A model generated the notes under the pieces. The model made no database searches. It worked only from the letters and a program-made list of their open reading frames with translations, and was not told the origin of the DNA. This document shows, in pieces, positions 61,669-64,000 of a DNA stretch of 64,000 bases. Made by a program: the position numbers and the translations under genes. Source of the DNA: Sepiola atlantica (lineage: Eukaryota > Mollusca > Cephalopoda > Sepiida > Sepiolidae); assembly GCA_963556195.1 (NCBI GenBank), contig OY744525.1:61903772-61967771 (forward strand). Reading direction: 5' to 3'. Within the stretch, counting starts at the first letter, position 1. Every line of letters starts with the position of its first letter.

Positions 61669-62264
61669 AATCTCAAAAATAAAGGAATACTACCACCAGC
61701 AGGTGCAGTGTAAATAAACAAATTAATAGCATGCTACACACAGAGCCATCTGTTGGCCGTCCAGCAAAATAGTCTAGTGGCAGCGGGATTATCAAGTTTT
61801 TTCTCATTATTTTGTCCAGGTTAGAAAAGGACCCGGAAAAAAAAAAAAAATCAGTGTTATCCCTGTATTAAAAAAAAAAAAATCAGTGTTATCCCTGTAT
61901 TAAAAAAAAAAATCAGTGTTATCCCTGTATTAAAAAAAAAATCAGTGTTATCCCTGTATTAAAAAAAAAATCAGTGTTATCCCTGTATTAAAAAAAAATA
62001 TCAGTGTTATCCATGTATTAAAAAAAAAAAAATCAGTGTTATCCCTGTATTAAAAAAAAAAAATCAGTGTTATCCCTGTATTAAAAAAAAAAAATCAGTG
62101 TTATCCCTGTATTAAAAAAAAAAAATCAGTGTTATCCCTGTATTAAAAAAAAAAAAATCAGTGTTATCCCTGTATTAAAAAAAAAAATCAGTGTTATCCC
62201 TGTATTAAAAAAAAAAATCAGTGTTATCCCTGTATTACAAAAAATATACTGATATCATTTTATT
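61669..62264 (+). repeat. Duplicated ~596-bp block, copy 2, with 13 minisatellite units
   Basis: Nearly identical to 61073-61668 in its unique part (one base differs in AAGGACC(A/C)GG), with 13 units of the same minisatellite and the same closing block. Tandem duplication of the entire cassette. Confidence 0.95.
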
Positions 62265-62566
62265 CGATCCTTAGTCTATTTTTGTTGAATTGTGCTTGTT
62301 AAGACAAAAATATCGCAGACAATGTTTTCAATATCTGATCTGTTTTGGATCGAAGAGGAAAAAGGTTTATTAAATATTTGTTCATTCCTCCCTCCGCTCA
62401 AAAGTGCCCCTGTTCAGTTTTTGCGGTACTTGTAAGCATTGGGTACATAAGACGTCCAGTGGAATTACAGGTAGGTTGAGATGATACCCAGTGTGTGTGT
62501 GTGTGTGCAAGACATCTAAGACAATGGAGACGGATGAGAACTCATGTGGAGAAAGTATATTTAGAT

Positions 62567-62752
62567 GTCAAAATTATTGTTCAGAATTATTACCTTGGTG
62601 ATACCATTAGAGTAAATGTGAACAAACATCTCGCCGCACAACTCCCCATTTAGGAGACACATTTATAGGGACATCCTAATTCACAGTGGCCCCTTATGTC
62701 TTAGTTGCAATGTGCTTTGTTAGGGGTGAATTAAAGTTAAAAAACGTAAATA
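62567..62752 (+). mobile_element. LINE fragments fused: family 3 piece then family 1 3' end
   Basis: CAGAATTATTACCTTGGTGA and TACCATTAGAG (62581-62611) match the YLGDTI-coding block at 26.34 kb. Directly afterwards GTAAATGTGAACAAACATCT, CGCCGCACAACTCCCC and the family 1 3' UTR (GTGCTTTGTTAGGGGTGAAT) follow, with an A-rich tail. Confidence 0.65.
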
Positions 62753-62839
62753 AATGAATAAAAGTCAGCAACATGAAATCACCTGTTATCAGACTACAGC
62801 TGTGGACTACATGGCTAGAGAATGCCTCCCTCCTACTGA

Positions 62840-63083
62840 CATGGGAATCCCCCTTTTAAGACCCCCAACCCTCCCGGTTGAGAACGGGAATGAGGCGATC
62901 AAAAGTTGCTATGACTAGATGGGAGGGGGGGCTACAAAACTGACCCAACCATCGGCAAACGCGGAGGATGGACGATACGATGCAACACTGTCTTGTGTGC
63001 CCTCTACTGCCCAACCGGTGCAGCTTGAAAGATCTTGCAGAGTGCAACAATAATGCAAAGGACTGCATAAAAAAGTGGGAAAC
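62840..63083 (+). pseudogene. LINE C-terminal tail, different clade
   Basis: Frames read RLRTGMRRSKVAMTRWEGG, then (shifted) MQHCLVCPLLPNRCSLKDLA and ECNNNAKDCIKKW. The series RLRTGxxR, W, then TMQHxLxCPLL, DLA, N-A, W is the tail (RNase-H-like/zinc-knuckle side) of a LINE ORF2 different from families 1, 2 and 4. The Cys-rich part expected between the two blocks is missing or shifted. Confidence 0.55.
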
Positions 63084-63245
63084 GCAAAGAAGATCTGTGA
63101 TTAAACATGCGGAAGAAAAGAAAACTCCTCAAAATGCAACACAAATTTATCGGTTGAAGAAAAACAAATAAGTGTATTTGATGTAACGTGGCATCCTCAA
63201 TAAAGATAATAGCGCTGATTTACATAACCACAAGAAATAGCATTC

Positions 63246-63553
63246 CGTATCACCATTCAAGAAATAACGTTCCACATAACCATTCAAGAAATAACGTTCC
63301 ACATAACCATTCAAGAAATAACGTTCCACATAACCATTCAAGAAATAACGTTCCACATAACCATTCAAGAAATAACGTTCCACATAACCATTCAAGAAAT
63401 AACGTTCCACATAACCATTCAAGAAATAACGTTCCACATAACCATTCAAGAAATAACGTTCCACATAACCATTCAAGAAATAACGTTCCACATAACCATT
63501 CAAGAAATAACGTTCCACATAACCATTCAAGAAATAACGTTCCACATAACCAT
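63246..63553. repeat. 27-bp minisatellite, 11 copies
   Basis: Unit CATTCAAGAAATAACGTTCC plus ACATAAC, 11 near-identical copies. With a 27-bp period, open frames persist on both strands (HSRNNVPHN on plus; GYVERYFLN on minus). Copies are so alike that recent homogenisation is likely. No start context or flanking exon supports a protein. Confidence 0.95.
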
Positions 63554-64000
63554 TTAAAAAACATCAGAAACTTTCATATTTGCTGCCTATAATGCAGGTA
63601 GGGGGCCATCACGTTACACCAGTTTCTATTTCATATTTTCCCTCATCTCTCCCTATATAAAGCAAAGGTGTATATATGTGTGTCACGGCATCACAGTTAA
63701 ATCTAAGAGCCAAACTAAAACCGCAGATTTGGAATCAGCACCTTCGATCCGATGTCCTTGTCTGAAGTTCTTGAACCTTTTTTAAAACTCATTATTCAAA
63801 ATTAAAAGTACATTAAAAATAGCATTAAAAACAAATGTTCCGACATTTTTAGCATTTCCTTTCCAGTTTAATATTTTCTATTATAAGCCGACCGAATAAC
63901 ACTTATAATAATCGTTTATACTTTTCATGTCAAATCATCGTACGCATTTTGAAGAAAAAAACATTTATCCTTTTTTACTTAAAAATAGATAAAAAAATAT
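63554..64000. other. No recognisable gene
   Basis: AT-rich end of the window. Confidence 0.3.

Noticed and set aside
61250..62230. Homing-endonuclease (I-SceI-like) sites in the ~30-bp repeat
   Set aside because: Only GGGATAACA-like core bases agree; the full 18-bp recognition sequence is not present.
61250..62230. CRISPR-like array
   Set aside because: Spacers are only A runs, the genome is animal, and no cas genes exist; it is a minisatellite.
63147..63592. Open frames of 104-134 codons through the 27-bp repeat
   Set aside because: Both strands are open because the period is a multiple of three; repeat artefact.

Overview
This is a strongly AT-rich stretch of nuclear DNA from an animal with a large, repeat-dense genome. 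I found no host protein-coding gene. Almost everything that can be identified is a mobile element, a fossil of one, or a tandem repeat. The mix of Jockey/CR1-type LINEs, APE-endonuclease LINEs, Penelope-like elements, Helitrons, mariner/MITE elements and many (TA)n tracts, plus two copies of the motif AAGGGAGATAACT (28.5 kb), which I recall as common in molluscs, suggests a mollusc, possibly a cephalopod. That is inference; no marker gene is present.

Layout. 0-6.4 kb: a U2-snRNA-headed SINE with a perfect 20-bp target duplication (576-950), a (TA)n-flanked foldback, a Penelope-like element (PLE) in head-to-head inverted arrangement (3.9-5.0 kb) with a hammerhead-ribozyme-like motif in each arm, and a second U2-SINE. 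6.4-20 kb: tandem units, minisatellites, another hammerhead-like motif (9.66 kb), a short-type U2-SINE, a LINE tail, foldbacks and a Helitron-like element carrying a tRNA-Phe-like segment. 20.3-24.1 kb: a degenerate tandem array whose units carry Helitron-like 3' ends, split by a probable solo LTR with a 5-bp duplication. 25-31.8 kb: an inverted LINE pair, a LINE C-terminus, a short U2-SINE, a PLE remnant and a foldback. 32.9-38 kb: a mariner element with one in-frame stop and a U2-SINE inside one end, a piggyBac-like MITE, a Tc1/mariner-like MITE, and a LINE interrupted by a young MITE. 38-51 kb: nested LINEs, a Helitron end, a 590-bp foldback, a LINE with a U2-SINE in its RT region, an RTE-like tail and further LINE ends. 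51-60 kb: a 546-bp palindromic foldback, a foldback with hammerhead-like motifs, LINE ends and the longest APE-RT LINE relic (57.7-59.4 kb). 60-64 kb: a short U2-SINE, a ~596-bp block duplicated in tandem that carries a ~30-bp minisatellite, a LINE C-terminus and a 27-bp minisatellite.

The most interesting material is (i) the U2-headed SINE family in long and short forms, (ii) hammerhead-like self-cleaving RNA motifs in PLE and foldback arms, with short palindromic stem III suited to dimer action, and (iii) the tandem array of Helitron-like ends. All repeat assignments come from reading and from internal comparison of copies in this window; no database search was run.
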